From contig DAWS01000140.1 of assembly GCA_002506025.1 (NCBI GenBank), positions 1 to 7,663 of the forward strand: 7,663 bases of DNA, in the 5' to 3' direction. Position 1 is the first letter of the stretch. Each line of letters begins with the position of its first letter. The notes beneath the pieces are model-generated. The model saw only the letters and a program-made list of their open reading frames with translations, was not told where the DNA came from and searched no databases. Below are positions 6,324 through 7,663 of the stretch, piece after piece. The position numbers and the translations under genes were made by a program. The DNA comes from Euryarchaeota archaeon UBA111 (GTDB taxonomy: Archaea; Thermoplasmatota; Poseidoniia; Poseidoniales; Poseidoniaceae).

Positions 6324-7662
6324 AGCCAAGTAATTCTTGGTGATTCTCAATATACTGAATAGTTATGTCTCGATTCAAGAAATCAGGCTCGTCCATAATT
6401 CTACGGTGAAGTGGAATCAAGTGTTGAACTCCTGTGATTTGCGTCTCATCTAATGCTGTGCGCATCCTTCTGACAGCATCTTCTCGATCATGACCCCAGG
6501 TGAGTAATTTTGCCAAAAGTGAATCAAAACATCCGGGCATCTCATATCCAGGGTGAGCGTGAGTATCACATCTTATACCGAAGCCAGACGGGAAATGACA
6601 ATCCCATAAACGACCTGGGCTCGGGACGAATTCTTTTGGGTCCTCGGCATTTAACCTACATTGAATCGCGTGACCGCGCCAGACGATGTCAGACTGAGAC
6701 AGTGGTAAATCCTCGCCTTGCGCTACTCTAATACCTAATTCAACTAGATTGTAACCAGTTATTAATTCGGTAACTGTATGCTCTACCTGAACTCTGGGAT
6801 TTACCTCTAAAAAGTAGAAATCTCCATTAGCATCTCTGAGAAATTCAAATGTTGCGAGTCCCTTGTAGCCAACTGATTCTGCTCCTTTGCATACCAGAGC
6901 ACCAATTTCTTGGCGCTTCTCGTCCGATAGCCATGGGCCTTCCTCGACCAGTTTTTGGTGGCGACGCTGGATTGAACAGAATCTTTCACCGAAATGGATA
7001 GCATTCTTACCATCAGCAAGAACTTGAAATTCCACGTGCTGAGCGCCCTGAATGTATTTTTCAACAAACACTCGCTCATCCCCAAACGCTGATTTGGCTC
7101 GTGACATACATAATTTAAGCGCACTAGCAAATTGTGATTCCTCATCCACTATTTGCATACCAATGCCACCACCACCAGCGGCTGCCTTGATAATTACTGG
7201 ATAACCTATCTCGTCTGCTAGACTGCTGGCTACTTTCTCATCAGAAATGGGTTCTGAGGAACCTTTTGCCACTGGCAATCCTGCAGCCTCCATCGCAGCC
7301 CTGGCTTCTATCTTGTCACCTAGTAAAGTGATTACATCGCTGGATGGTCCAATAAAGGTAATTCCTTCCTCTGTCAACCGCTTGACAAACTGCGCATTTT
7401 CTGCTAAGAAACCATAACCTGGGTGGACAGCATCACACTTGAGTTCCTTTGCCGCATTGACCACTGCTTCAATATCTAAGTAAGAATCGAGAGGATTTGC
7501 TCGGTAATTTGGATACGCAATATCAGACATCATTACTGGAAGGGATAATCTGTCCTCTTTACCATGAATAATCGCAGCCTCTATCCCCATATCTCGTAAT
7601 GTTCGTAAAATCCGTAAGGCAATCTCGCCGCGGTTAGCAATCAACACTCTGTTGAATCCCAT
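6322..7662 (-). CDS. accC: Biotin carboxylase subunit of an acyl-CoA carboxylase
   Basis: The 446-residue protein is a full-length stand-alone biotin carboxylase (E. coli AccC has 449). It uses ATP and bicarbonate to carboxylate the biotin of a carrier protein, the first half of acetyl- or propionyl-CoA carboxylation. The N-terminal domain begins VLIANRGEIALRILR (6-20) and has HPGYGFLAENA (80-90). ATP-grasp residues are present: K117, K159 in VIIKA, the glycine-rich loop GGGG (163-166), E201, K202, H209, E211, and K237 in RRHQK. E273 and E286 bind metal; N288, R290, E294 and R336 complete the active site. Unlike E. coli, the loop reads GGGGIGMQ rather than GGGGRGMR, and GCFDSLLAKL (377-386) replaces the usual YYDS form, so it belongs to a divergent subgroup. 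No biotinyl domain follows; carrier and carboxyltransferase must be encoded elsewhere. The ATG at 7662 sits one base from the window edge, so its upstream signals are unseen. Confidence 0.93.
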   Translation of the reverse strand: MGFNRVLIANRGEIALRILRTLRDMGIEAAIIHGKEDRLSLPVMMSDIAYPNYRANPLDSYLDIEAVVNAAKELKCDAVHPGYGFLAENAQFVKRLTEEGITFIGPSSDVITLLGDKIEARAAMEAAGLPVAKGSSEPISDEKVASSLADEIGYPVIIKAAAGGGGIGMQIVDEESQFASALKLCMSRAKSAFGDERVFVEKYIQGAQHVEFQVLADGKNAIHFGERFCSIQRRHQKLVEEGPWLSDEKRQEIGALVCKGAESVGYKGLATFEFLRDANGDFYFLEVNPRVQVEHTVTELITGYNLVELGIRVAQGEDLPLSQSDIVWRGHAIQCRLNAEDPKEFVPSPGRLWDCHFPSGFGIRCDTHAHPGYEMPGCFDSLLAKLLTWGHDREDAVRRMRTALDETQITGVQHLIPLHRRIMDEPDFLNRDITIQYIENHQELLG

Positions 7663-7663
7663 A

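Noticed and set aside
6807..7145. 112-codon minus-strand open frame inside the biotin carboxylase
   Set aside because: Shifted frame over the ATP-grasp domain, whose conserved residues are all encoded in the main frame.
1..7663. CRISPR array, tRNA or rRNA genes, insertion sequence, toxin-antitoxin or defence system
   Set aside because: No regularly spaced repeats, tRNA-like cloverleaf, transposase motifs or terminal inverted repeats were seen by eye. The genes are metabolic, translation-related or envelope types, and nothing suggests a defence or mobile island.

Overview
The window looks like a piece of a marine planktonic archaeal genome, most likely a Marine Group II euryarchaeon (Poseidoniales) or a close relative. 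No rRNA or marker gene settles this. The grounds are moderate GC, tight packing, an archaeal-type EF-Tu-like protein that has lost its GTPase motifs, weak or absent Shine-Dalgarno sites at several starts beside GAGGTG and GGAGG sites at others, and a large Sec-exported beta-sandwich protein of the style I associate with that group. The taxonomic call is inference from memory.

Layout. From the left edge to 1907 (minus) lies the N-terminal 635 codons of a large secreted or surface protein. It has a signal peptide, a jelly-roll domain of MAM/M6-peptidase type and further beta modules, and it runs off the window. Bases 1908-2136 are a divergent, AT-rich promoter region with an imperfect inverted repeat and three copies of GATTAAA. 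Rightward from there come a hotdog-fold acyl-CoA thioesterase (2137-2598), an EF-Tu-like protein with a degenerate G domain (2638-3660, GTG start with a strong SD) and an unrecognised membrane protein (3753-5390) with a two-helix hairpin and a long charged, probably disordered tail. On the minus strand, converging on these, are a complete biotin carboxylase (6322-7662) and a PfkB-family sugar kinase (5391-6311), 10 nt apart and probably translationally coupled. The membrane protein and the kinase end on directly adjacent stop codons.

How they fit together. Thioesterase and biotin carboxylase both act on or around acyl-CoA metabolism, and the kinase feeds carbon metabolism, so part of the window is housekeeping central metabolism. 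The secreted protein probably acts at the cell surface, on polymers or as adhesin/protease scaffold; its catalytic part, if any, lies outside the window. I see no defence system, mobile element, CRISPR array or RNA gene. The least understood parts are the GTPase-dead EF-Tu-like protein, the membrane protein with the disordered tail, and the missing C-terminus of the surface protein.
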